Assembly: GCA_050084985.1 (NCBI GenBank)
Contig: JBITNC010000001.1
Span: forward strand, 59,086,001-59,150,000
DNA: 64,000 bases
Direction: 5' to 3'
From: Nageia nagi
Taxonomy: Eukaryota > Pinophyta
Shown: piece by piece, positions 12,115 to 23,119 of the stretch
Layout of the letters: every line of letters begins with the position of its first letter
Numbering within the stretch: the stretch's first letter is position 1
Notes under the pieces: model-generated
The model's database searches: none
The model's input: only the letters and a program-made list of their open reading frames with translations
What the model was told of the DNA's origin: nothing
Position numbers and translations under genes: made by a program

Positions 12115-12474
12115 ATCAAGAGTTTTACAAAGAAACTATACAACTACTTACTTTGGAAACCATCCATTAATTCTAAAAATAAGTGGTTGTGTTATACTCT
12201 TTAAAACTTTTGATCTGGAGAGAAGAGTTAATTAGTGAATATTCTCAAAAGTAGTTGTGTGATTCCCTCGTAAAACTATTGGTCTAGGGAGGAAAACGCT
12301 TTGAGATGCTTATGAAGTAGTTTTATAGCTGGTCTTTCCTGCATAATACAAACTTTTAGAAGCAATCAATTTTCCTATATCACTTCCTCTAAATTATAAA
12401 CCTTTCTCTAAATCTTCAAAGAGACATGTAAAAACTAAATTATGTACTATATAGTTTTTGAGCAAAAATCAACC
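12115..12474. repeat. Spacer of the inverted repeat, with weak internal duplication
   Basis: The phrase taaaacttttgatctgga (12201-12218) recurs in altered form as taaaactattggtctaggg (12270-12288), each after a gtgtgatt/gtgttata lead. This suggests an internal direct repeat of about 70 bp. No gene is visible. The partner is 63665-64000, to the window end. Confidence 0.4.
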
Positions 12475-13910
12475 AATCTAACATAATTCATTGTTCAAAT
12501 ACGAAGAATAAATCCAATGCTTGTGACCTTATCTTGTATAACATAAACTTTCACTAAAAATTAGCCTTAGTGCCAACCAATAAATACACAATATCCCAAC
12601 ATGTAGGGAACAGGTGATTCAGAGCAAACAATCTAAAATGCCAATTGACAAAAGAGATCAACGTCAATATTTAAGATCGAAAATGAAAACTACTTACTTG
12701 TCAAAGTGCCTCAAAATTCTTTTGAAATGTGATATAGTACACTCGCCTCCACGTGTCATGATATCAATAAAACTAGAATATAGGTATTCTTCAAAAACAT
12801 ATCTCCCACATTCCAGTTGCAAGCAGTCTTTTTTCAAACGTAATAAGTGCAGTAATATCACGAACCCAAATCCCTACAATAGAAATGAAACCAAGAGAGA
12901 TCAAGGCCATTGGATTCGGACGAGACACTAATCGGTGGACAATGTCGGTGAAAGTCTCCTTCTTTAGAAACTTATGAATGGCATACACAAATTAATTGTT
13001 TAATAGATGAGACGCATCCATTGCCACCTCACTCAAAACTCCAGAGACGGGGAGGCTCAAATGTCCTTGGCTTTTTTCCAATTCCAATCTTTCTTCCCTT
13101 CATAATCCAAGATAAGCGAAACTGAAAAATACAAAAAACCAATATAAATTAAATTGTTTTAAATACAGATCTGAGAGTGAAGCAGAAGTCTAGCATGTTA
13201 AATATAAACATAAAATTTAAAATAACAAGCAAAAACATTGTTCTTTTCCAAGCCTCCTCATTTGATAAAATACTATAAGTAAGGGTGATCCTTGAAAATA
13301 AGAACAATTATATAAATTAAATTGTTCTAAATACAGATCTGAGAATCAAGCATAAGTCTAGCATGTTAAAAATGAACAGAAAATTTAAAATAGCAGCAAA
13401 AACTTTGATTACTTCCAAGCCTCCTTATTTGATAACAAATTATAAGCAAGCTAGGAGAATTCTAGCATACTAAAATTTCACAGAAAATTTAAAAAACACA
13501 GCAAAAACTTTGATCTCTTCCAAGCCTCCTCATAAAAACTATAAGCAAGAGTGATCCTTCAGCGGTTGGCAAAGTATAAAATCTTGACATATAAAACGGA
13601 TCTAATAGATGATTTATGCAATAGTTGATTGCTTCGTTTCCATAAATCATACTAATCGTAGAAAAACTTCTCCTAAAAGACATGAAATAATGTGGTCTTT
13701 CTGAATCGGGCCATGGGATTGCAACAAGATATTGAAACCTACTTACTTTTGCAAATCTTGCGAATAAGCAGTACGAAATGCACTGGTGCTTCATGAATTG
13801 ACATATACTATAAAAATTAAAATTCCCCAAAGCTGTGAGAGAGGGATCAACAACAATACCAGACTGTCCACATATAGCACACACCCACACACTTTTGAGC
13901 AAAGCGAAAG
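12475..13910 (-). pseudogene. Decayed intron-containing gene of unknown family
   Basis: On the minus strand, a TATA-like ttatata lies near 13945, then an open frame at 13902-13489 (no ATG start) with WVCAICGQSG, a GTAAGT site at about 13741, and SFRRSFS-ISMIYGNEAIN-CINHLLDPF. Intron-like AT-rich DNA with three tandem units follows (13142-13560). A TTTTCAG acceptor-like site near 13127 leads an exon (13125-12700) with LDYEGKKDWNWKKAKD, SEVAMDASHLL, FLKKETFTDIVHRLVSRPNP, and a hydrophobic ALISLGFISIVGIWV segment that looks membrane-spanning. It ends in ILRHFDK at a GTAAGTAG donor-like site. Several stops and one frameshift break it. I do not recognise the family; the GC content suggests a former host gene. 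Confidence 0.5.
13142..13560 (-). repeat. Three tandem units inside the putative intron
   Basis: Units begin at about 13142, 13310 and, truncated at its 5' side, 13461. Shared words are tacagatctgaga, tctagcat(g/a)(t/c)ta, agaaaatttaaaa(t/a)a, gcaaaaac(t/a)ttg and ttccaagcctcct. Unit length falls from about 168 to about 150 to about 100 bases. This is local tandem duplication within the gene-like region. Confidence 0.75.
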
Positions 13911-14020
13911 TTTAGTGGCTTGGATGGCTGGATACCCTTTCTGTATATAAATTCAGCTAACACAATGGAAAACTCTTGGATATTCTAACTACCCAAACCT
14001 AAGACGTTGATAATACTACT

Positions 14021-14494
14021 TATAGATGATCTTATACATGAGTGATTCCTAATGTGTAATGTGATCACTACACCAGCGCATTCCTTCCTGTGAGTGTTGT
14101 CCCTAGACTTCACTTTTGGCTGCTTCCCGTGAGTGTCGCCGTAGACTTCACTTGTTCAGCTTGGCATCCACCACGGACATGATGGACAAAACCCTAATCC
14201 GATGTCTCCTACATTTCCTTGGTGAACTCTTCACGCGCATCACCGTTCGATTTTCTTGAGATGCTCCCCAATTCGAGCCAGGGCACTTTAATGGCTGAAA
14301 TGATCCGTGTAGGATACAGCTAAGATTACGTGGAGAAATGTTGCTTCCTTACCTTATAAAACTTCCATGTTTGCTTCTCATGGCCTGTATCTTTTCCGAG
14401 TATATCTACATGAATAACGTACTTATAGCTTATCTTATACATGAGTGATTCCTAATGTATAATGTGATTCCTAAACCAGAGCATCCCTTCCTTT
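14021..14494. repeat. GC-richer island between 75-bp direct repeats
   Basis: The phrase cttatacatgagtgattcct sits at 14030-14049 and again at 14432-14451, each within a matching stretch of about 75 bp (14021-14089 and 14418-14494) that ends in (g/c)catcccttcct-like sequence. Between them lie about 330 bases of clearly higher GC. Inside the island, gtgagtgtygyc-type sequence followed by tagacttcactt occurs twice (14090-14115 and 14129-14153). No coding frame stands out. It may be an insertion, or promoter or 5' sequence of the minus-strand gene at 12.5-13.9 kb. Confidence 0.6.
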
Positions 14495-16330
14495 TACACA
14501 TTTGTGTTGCTAATCTCATCAAACTCTAATTATCTTTAAAGCCCCATGGACTAAATTGCACCCAATATTTTTATTTGGGTATTGTACAAATTGGCCTCTA
14601 ACATGTATTCTTCAATTTTATCTAGACTAAATTTTAGATTTATTTTGACTATCTTGGGATCTATCATTAGCAACATGTACATATGTATAACATACTAAAA
14701 TATTTGTCTTTGAAAATATTGGCTCCTTTTATGTGATGATGGTATGATGTTAAACTTCTTAAACATGGGTTTCATTGAATTTTTTTTTTTATATAAATAG
14801 AATACTTATAACCAGAAAATTATGTAGAATTTGTGATACATAGAATTAAATATTATTTATAATTAATGTTAGTTAAAAATTTGTTAATTTCAAATTTATT
14901 TTATTGTAGTACTGAATATTTTTATTTTTAAGTATTTTTTTATTAAAGTAGAAAAGAGGATTTTAAAAGGTTCCCTTTAGCATTTATAGATTTTCAATTA
15001 AGCTTTTGAGAAAAACATTGATCATACAAGGGTATAAAAAAATATTTAAACCCTTCCAAAGAAAATTGAACAACTATTCCTCTAATGGAATTAAACACTT
15101 CAAACAACACATAAATATCTAAAAAACTTATAAACATAGGAGTCTCATCCTATGCTTGAGCTCCTTCACATGGAGTTTTAGTTCTTAGTATAAATTACAA
15201 CCATGTGATTTATATGATAAAGAAAAGCCAACATCTCCTTCATATTCTCCATCATATCTCAAGTAGTAGATGAGATTCAAGTTAAGGTCATTTAATGTAT
15301 CTGTGATCCTTCACCTTTGAATTTCTTTTTGCGATATAGAATGGGATTCATATTTTTCATGAATCCATAAAGCTATCAAAATGGATATGTAACCTCAATG
15401 ACTAATGCTTTGGTAGGACTTTGATCTTAAGGGAAAGAGAATTCTTCTTTCAACTACATTCTCATTTCATGATTTCTCCTTTCTTCTTGATGTTGGCAAA
15501 CTTAGGAGATACCAACTACATAGCCTAGACCTCTTCTTATGTTTCCTCTTCTTGGACTTGTTGTGGCTCCTCTTCTCTCCCTTATGTAGCTTCTCCAATC
15601 TCTAAAGCCTTAGCAGAATCCAATTCTATATTATAGCTAAGAGAACATTAGAAAAGGTAAGCCAGATAATATGCCAACTCCACCAACTTAGTTTAAAGGA
15701 GCTAGAACTTGCATAGGATGAATCATTTATTACAAGGTTATGTGTACTACATTCTAATCATATAAAATAAAAAAATTATGATAAAATGATTTTGAAATCA
15801 TGGATTATATCCTAAAAATTAAGTAAAAAAACTATGATATTTCAAATTTTTGATAACTATGTTATAAAAAAATGGCTATTTAATATCATTTCTTAAAGAT
15901 TTTGGTGCTCAACTTGTATATCAAGATGGTCATTTTTATGATATTGCATGCTTGTTTTTGAAGTTGTAGAATGCTCAAGTTGTGGTTATAGAGTTCCTTT
16001 TATTTAATTATAAATATTTTTCATCAATGTATTTTTTATTTTCTTTAGACTCACCTCCATGGGGAGGTAGAGGGCTTAGCCCATACTATTATAATTAAGG
16101 AGGGAGGTACTTGAAGGTGGCTAAGGATAATTTTTGAACCCCCTGGATCAGGTTCAAGGACAACATCCTTGAAGAAAAAAATACATTTATTTTTGTATAT
16201 CAATATTCTATATATAATTCAAGTTTTTTACTATGTAATAGAAATATTGGTTGTCATTAACTTAAATTCATAAGATGCTCACTTTCTATTTTGTAAGCTC
16301 ATATTGGATGCACATCCTATTCCTATAAGA
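14495..16330. other. AT-rich DNA without a recognised gene
   Basis: No family signature is visible. The part 15100-15650 is less AT-rich and may be decayed coding DNA, but the frames are too broken to name. A segment at 16048-16160 (ggggaggtagaggg..., then gaaccccctggatc and ggttcaagg) has box B-like words and could be a SINE-like remnant. Confidence 0.45.
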
Positions 16331-17390
16331 TGTGTAATATTCTAAAATTTAGGGTCCATTTATTTTAGCATTGTAAAATTTGAAATTTGTATTTTGAAGT
16401 GGGACACCCCATTTTATTAATAGTTAAGAGTGATTTTAATTAATTTAGGAGTGTTATTGATATTTTTATAATAACAAAGCATTATAATAATGCTAAAATA
16501 CTTGTATTACAATATGATTTCTATTAAAAATTACAATTTCTAGAGGTAATAACAACTCCTAAAATGGGATGCTTCTTTTAATGGCATGATTATGGTCACT
16601 AATAATGAAATTTATAATCCCAATAATGTAGTATGACCCTCATTATGGGATGTACCATCCATAAGGATGATTTAGATCCATAAGATATGATTTTTGTGAT
16701 ATTGAGGCACTCAAATAAACTTCTAGATGAGATGTCCAACTTGAGGGAAAATTGGAGCCTATTTATGGGTGAAGTACAATACTCTTTAGCATGCTTGAAT
16801 TAGAATTAATTTCTCTTTGGAGTTTCTAAAAATTTCTCTTATGAACGAAAATCTACAAGAGAGATCTTGAGAATGAAAACCCTCTTGACTTTTGATATGT
16901 GAATCCACACAAAATTTCTATTAAGATTCATTAGCCTAATTAGCATTCAAATCCATAGTTTGGATCATCTTGGAGTGATACATTTAGCCTTATGGAGGAA
17001 AGTTTTATCTTGGTATCCAATATCCATATTTAGAGGATGACTTTACTTAAGTGTCTTCCAAGTAGGATGTCAAGCATATGAGAGGTAATTCAATATTTAG
17101 ATATCATTTGTTGTACCTTGGAGAGGATCTCCTAGCCTCTAAATCTTATTTTGACTCATTTGATATTTATGCTTGATATCCTTGGTGAATAATTTTATTT
17201 TTAAACTCTTATTTTGGCAATTTTGATGGAATATTTTGGAGTCATTTCAAATTTAATTTGTGGTATAAATCTAAATTTATTTAAATTAGTTTTATGTAAT
17301 ATTTTAAATTTTATTTAATTAGAGTAAAATTAAAAATGTAAAATTATGTTGAGTAATGTTTTTGATTTTTTCTTTGTTTAGATCATTACA
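16331..17390 (+). mobile_element. Probable 5' LTR
   Basis: The start reads TGTAATATTCTAAAATTTAGG, like the TGTAA(C/T)-CCCAAAAT openings of many plant LTRs. The end, gatcattaca at 17381-17390, is followed at once by a tRNA-Met-type primer-binding site. The length would be about 1.06 kb. The start is a choice by motif only, because I find no second LTR in the window. Confidence 0.5.
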
Positions 17391-17413
17391 TTGGTATTAA
17401 AGTCAAGATCATG
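17391..17413 (+). promoter_or_regulatory. Primer-binding site, initiator tRNA-Met type
   Basis: The sequence ttggtattaaagtcaagatc starts right after the LTR-like CA end. It matches the usual plant pattern TGGTATCAGAGCC-- with two changes in its first 11 bases (TGGTATtAaAG). In living LTR retroelements the tRNA 3' end anneals here to prime minus-strand DNA synthesis. Confidence 0.65.
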
Positions 17414-19500
17414 TCAACTTATAGGGAGAATTTGATGTAGATTTGATAAGAGATAACTGAAGTTATGAATTTGTATGAGGAGAGAACAAAATTAGAAATC
17501 CCAAACTCAAGATTTGAAAATATAATGAAGGATTTTTAGATACTTTTGGATTAAATAAATAGCCTTTTGGAGAAAATGATTTGCTTGCAAATAACTCAAA
17601 TAGGCTAAAGAGACCAAGAAGATATTTTTTTAGGTTTCCTACATTATATCTAAGGAGAAAGGCATATGAGTTATTTTCCCTACATCAACAATATAAAGGT
17701 ATATCTAACAATTTCATAGTTATTTTCAAAAATATTTGAATATCTCTTTGGAATGATGTAAAAGGAACTTTAAGTAGAGATAGATACAAAGAAAAAAGAA
17801 ATAAAAAAAAAAAACTACACTACATCTAAGCATGTACCATCAAAACTTCATGGGACTACATAAGATCTAGAAAGGAATAACTCACATATATGGATACCAT
17901 TATATATAAAAAGTAAGATAAGCACACATAGATCTGAAAATAAAGGCAAGATTAGAGAAAATCAAAGAAGTGATAAAGAAAATTAAAAATATAAATTTAT
18001 AATAAAAAGAGGAAATCCCTAGATCTAAAGAAAAGAAAAATATGAAAGAAAATAGAAGTAAAAATATTCCTATAAATAATAAAAAGGAAGAGTTTGAGCA
18101 GGTTGTATGCATTTGAGATCCAAACATATGCTATAGAAATCCAATGTCCTATCTTGGAGACCATTATTATGCATTAGAATTTTAATTTTTAATTCCCAAT
18201 AGTTTTACCAACCTTAAGAAGGAAGGGGAACATTTTTTAAGCATTATGATAGTAGGATTTGGTCATCCTAAATAAAACATATATCGCATGGGACTCTCAT
18301 ATGATGTTCTTGAATAATAAAATGAAGAAATTCCTTCACCATATGAGAAAACATGTAACTAAAATGTTATGGAGGTACTGATTTGGATCTTAGAAATAAA
18401 TGAGATCAAGAAGTACCCTTGTCATATGATGTATGTAGAAAAAGCTTTCAAGAATTTTTTATGAAATTAATGATAGCAATGGTATAATTATATTTCACAA
18501 AGTTTTTAAAGAGGCTATGATGAACATAAATATATTGAAGATATCAAATCTAATTTAATTTTTGGTGTATGTTTGTTTTATTTTCAAACTATACGGTTGT
18601 AGATAGAAATGTTCATAATAATTTTAGTCTATTTGATTAGGAGAATAAACATGAGGTTCATAATAAGCATGCTTTCTTAAAAAGATATCATTCATTAGAT
18701 GCATGGGATCAAGGTATTTTACCATCTAAATATAATGAGGGATTGGTTTGGAATGAATTTCATATTGAAGGAGTTATCCAAAATTTATTTTAAGAATCAT
18801 GTAAATGATAAAATATTGAGATGGATAATTTTTGGAAATCAGAATTGAAATTTAATAGGGTTAATTATGATAAAAAAAGAAGAGGGGATAAGAATTAGAG
18901 TGAAATATTTGAGACATGGAGTAACCATGAAGACAATGTTTAAAGATAAGAGAATAATTCTAAGATTTTAATGAATTTGAGCAACACTTCATTAGCATGA
19001 CATAATTTTGGTATTCATGATGATAGTTTGAATGAATCATTATGTGTAATTTCTAGAAATGAGGCACATGCATTATATAAAGTAGATAATGCGAAGGGTT
19101 TGGTTAAGAATTTGATTTAAAGGAATGAGAAAATTATTTCCTTTGATGATTTACAAAATATTAAGGTCACCATGGAGGAATTAAAGGTAGTATTCTTGCA
19201 CATGATTAGTGATAAGCTCTTTATATGTGAATTTTTTAAGCACATGATATAAAAGTTTAAGGAACTCATGCATGAGCTTGAAGTAGCAAAGATTTTAGTG
19301 AAAATCACTCAAATGCCCTTTTAAGAAGTAGAAAATAAATTTCTATGCTTAAACAAGTTCAAGTACTTAGGTATGTGGTTAAATAACTTGATAATATGAG
19401 GAAGATATTTAAGCTAGTACATTGTCCCATGGAAGACGATAATTAAAGTTTGTTCTAAAAAAAGGATGGGCTAAGGTTAGAAAATAAAAATTATTTTCAA
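17414..19500 (+). pseudogene. Decayed LTR-retroelement interior, unidentified ORF
   Basis: The stretch after the primer-binding site has broken plus-strand frames rich in lysine, glutamate and isoleucine (for example MNLYEERTKLEIPNSRF near 17469). A later charged part near 19100-19330 includes NEKIISFDDLQNIKVTMEEL-like residues. By position this would be gag. No zinc knuckle, protease or RT motif is visible, so the family (Gypsy or Copia) is open. The element is cut or too decayed to follow beyond 19.5 kb. Confidence 0.35.
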
Positions 19501-19569
19501 TGTGATGAGCCACTATACAAGGTAAGGGATACATTTTTGATAAGCAAAGGTAAGTCTCACTAGGCCTAA

Positions 19570-21440
19570 AACCCTACTACTACAATGTATCATAATACAA
19601 TCTAGTGGCATGCACTATTTCCACTATTATATGTCACAATAGGCCTAAACACCCTACTACTACTACTTACTTTGTCTATATATGGACATCCCACCTAACA
19701 ACTCACTAGAATTCATCCAATGAAAGTTAATTATTTCCTTGGCACTATAATATTTACTCCTAAGTACTATAATGTCCTTATCTCTTTTCTATATCATATC
19801 CATAAGCTACTGAATAAAAACCCATTGCTCATTGGATGGTGGCATGTCCACTGTAGGCTTTAATCTCTCAATATCTACCTCTAGGTTAGTAATTTAGTTG
19901 CTCACATCTCCTATGAATATATAGAGGTCATAAGTTAGTAATCCGTAGTATGTTAACCAAAAGTAAGAAAAAAAAAACTCATAAACCTATAAGTATCTAA
20001 TAGATTTTTACCTACTAAAACAAGTGGAACAACCCTCAACTAAATCCTTTCACCTTGGTGCTAGGATGGATGGCTTCTTCCACATAGGAATGTCATGTAT
20101 GGGGTTATTAATATTCTACTCATTCATATTGAAAGACTTCTCCAAGGGAGTAGCAAACATATCCTCATCCTCATCATCCTTATCCATGTCAATGGGGTTG
20201 GTATAACTATAAGAAACCATGATCCATAACCCCTCATAGTTCTTGGATATATAGAAGTATGATTTTTGGGATCCATCTTCTATGGCTCCTACCATGTAGT
20301 CTTCCATGTAGGCTAATTTGTGCCCCTGGTAGGGCATCCCTCTTGGCTCTCTACTAAATGTAGTAGATTGGGTAGGTGGAATACCTTATCATATACCAAA
20401 TTGCCTCAACACTTGTTATGGTAAGTATGGTTCTACAAGCTTCCTTTAGTCTAAAAAATGCATGGATACCTTACCCATATTTTTGGTAAGCATACTCCTC
20501 TCAAAATTAATTAGCATAGGATGCCCACACTAGGTCCTATGGCTTCAGCCTCTCAATCTCCCATTACTTAGCCTCTAATATATGTGGATATTTTTATCCA
20601 CAAAGTCTAGACACCCAACAATTTAAAGCAATATGTGTAGGATAATCCCTACTCTCTAGAGTCCCAGAACCTGATCATAGCCATCTTCTTGTGGAACACA
20701 CTTGTAGCAAACTAGCTTAAGCAATAGTAATGTTGAATTTATCTATAGAAACAAAATTGTATAAATATCTATAAATTTGAGCCAAAATAATAGGAGCCTA
20801 AGAATAGCATGTGTCCCTAGCATAAGTATCTTGCATAATCCACACCGTCCCTAAAGGAAATACCAAACTACTCTTATCTAGGCATAGATAACTAGAAATA
20901 AAGAGACAATAAGGAGCCTCAAATTCCTAGAAGGAGAAATGAACTTATAGGCTTCATGCAATGGGAGGACCTATGCTTCCAATCATGGTCCTCTTCTCCT
21001 ATAAGCCACATTGCATATTTTGCATCTCATCATTGTCTAAAATCTTGACATGATGAGTTAGTCAATCATGAATAGGAATACTACATATATGGTACACATC
21101 CAAAATGGTCACTATCATTTACCTAGTGGTAGGTGAAAGTAGTTAGTGTCTTGGTCCCAATGCTCTACCAAAGTTATCAAATTAGGGAGGTCATTATCGA
21201 TATGATGGGTAACCGCAAGGTCATTTAACCCTAATCGCATAGCATATTATCCTCATGATTTGTCCTAGGCCACTACCTAGCCTTATGATAAAAATCTATA
21301 GACATGGCTCCATCCCTAATTATAATTTTCTTCTCCTACATAATTAAAAAATTGAAATTCACATTAATAATTGAGAAGACAAGCTCAAAATTCCTCTTAG
21401 CCAAAGACACACAAAAATGACTATAAATGTTATCAAAATC
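19570..21440 (-). pseudogene. Plant mobile domain (PMD) pseudogene
   Basis: Read on the minus strand, the frame shows the PMD order. First comes a LVEHWDQDTNYFHLPLGK stretch at about 21110-21170 (families read LVERW---THTFHLP-GE-TVTL-DV), then a (V/I)LDVY-I. A mid part has IYRYLYNF and CWVSRLCG. The hallmark VLRQFG is at 20396-20413, followed by (Q)GIP. The C-terminal open part (20337-20116) carries YMEDYMVGAIEDGS and an acidic DMDKDDEDED run. Stops and frameshifts occur throughout. PMD proteins occur both in retroelements or MULEs and as domesticated silencing factors; this copy is dead. Confidence 0.75.
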
Positions 21441-22559
21441 AAGAAAAAGTGAAAAGGAAATGCAAAATGATCTTGTTGGGATAAATAAATTATTCAAATG
21501 GTAAGACAAGTAAGCCTTAGGATTTTAATTCAACAAAATTTGGGTAAAAATTTGAAGCAAATGAAATGTTAGTTTTGAAAAACAAATAGCTAGGAATAAG
21601 GTATTACCACATGGTGAAAAAGAAGGTAATGAAGGTACTTGACAATGTGTCCCTTGCACCTAGTCAGAGACCTATCCATTGTATGCTACACATAATCTAC
21701 AATCTTAAGAGGTAAGTAACCAAAATCGAATGATTGGGGGTAAGGAGATCAACAACTAGGGTAAAGAGATCAATGAAAGTGTGAGGAGAAGTTATAGAGA
21801 TTGCTAGAGACCATAGGGTGGGAAAAAGATAGTGTAACATGATAAAAGTTAATGGCCAAACCTACTTTTTAATTGATTTTCCAATTAATCCTAACCTAAA
21901 TGCATCTCTTTTCAAATATCAACAATATTTCTTGAAAAATGGTGGATCTAAACGAAAAAATATATGGAATTATTTTAATTGGTTGTACCTTCTTTTTGAA
22001 AACTTAATTTTACCAATTAAATGCTATCAACAACATCCAAAATGTGAAATTGTTATGCAATTCAATGCATGATGATCATAAATGGTAAATATAGTGAAAT
22101 TCAATGCTTATATTATGCATTCATAGGGAAATTTATTATGTTCCATTTTTCTTGATTATTTATATTAAATGGGTATTGTTAATAGCATAAGTTATGAAAA
22201 ATTAGAAAAAAATTCAAGTGCTAGATTTTAATTCTATTTTTACTAGATGAAAATTAAGGTATATGATAGATGTTACATGATGGACAAGAAAAAAATTTAA
22301 ATTGTCAAAATAAAGGTATGTGTAAAATTTTAATTTTTGAATAGATACATGTAATAGAATATTGAATTCTAAACTACAACATTATGCATAATGATCAATG
22401 GCAAATTAAAATTTTCAAATTTTGACAAACATAATTCATATTCATGGTGAAAGGTGTTCAAAACTCATGAGGTGAAAGTGGTGAAAATATTTTTTTTTTA
22501 AGTTAGAATTTTTTAGTGACATATAATATTTTTTAATTTTATGATAATTACTAGTGTAA
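21441..22559. other. AT-rich DNA without a recognised gene
   Basis: An ORF at 21839-22072 (plus) has NGQTYFLIDFPINPN but no known motif and no further support. The rest is AT-rich, with a run of T at 22487-22498. No gene is called. Confidence 0.45.
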
Positions 22560-23015
22560 ATGTCTAGATGATCATATAAATAAAGGTAGGGATGATCATA
22601 CCTAAAGTCAAAATGATCATCTGCAATTAAGCACTAAGCTATCATCTACATAAAAGCTTAGATGATCATCAGCATAGAAGTTCAGATGATCATCTGTATA
22701 GAATCTCAGATGATCATCAGTGCTTCTTCATAGATTGATTATCAAGGCTTTTATGGATATGATCATCTATAATCATGCAAAGATGGTTGTATGCATTAAT
22801 TAGAAGATTATCATCTATAACAAAGCACTGATGATCATCTGCATAAAAGCATTGATGATCATCTGGATTAAAGTCTTAATGATCACATGTAAAGAAAAAT
22901 AGATGATCATTTATATTTTTATGTAGATGATCATTAGTTCATTTATATGATTGATCATCTATTCATATGCATTGTTGATCATTTGTGCATTTGCGTGATT
23001 GATCATCTACTATAA
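22560..23015. repeat. Degenerate array with GATGATCATC core (array 1)
   Basis: About fifteen irregular units of 25-40 bases share the near-palindromic core (a)gatgatcatct, for example at 22684-22695, 22828-22840 and 22852-22863. Spacers such as gcataaaagcat(t), gtatagaa and gtgcttc separate them. Spacing and spacer sequence vary, so it is not CRISPR. Related arrays lie at 26865-27270 and 38330-38885. Confidence 0.8.
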
Positions 23016-23119
23016 AAATAAAATGACTTGTTGGAAATTAAAAATGCATTAAATATGATCATACATCATTAATGGTAACATGTGTCACTTATTATAAAAG
23101 GTATTTTTTAAGTCATTTT

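Larger units (their letters stand above)
2398..12480. repeat. Segmental duplication, copy A (about 10 kb)
   Basis: This stretch matches 54011-64000 in the same orientation, with scattered substitutions and small indels, through LINE, SINE-like, unknown-ORF and gene-fragment sequence. Similarity starts abruptly at about 2398 and runs to the point where the window ends in copy B. One block is not shared: 6333-7372 here against 57950-58958 there. The similarity looks like roughly nine bases in ten by eye, which is an estimate and not a computed value. Confidence 0.9.

Noticed and set aside
17900-18127. Minus-strand ORF rich in Phe, Ser and Ile
   Set aside because: Complement of an A-rich charged retroelement stretch; a composition artefact.
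22560-23015. CRISPR array
   Set aside because: Units vary in length and sequence, spacers resemble each other, there are no cas genes, and the context is plant nuclear DNA. The same holds for 26865-27270 and 38330-38885.
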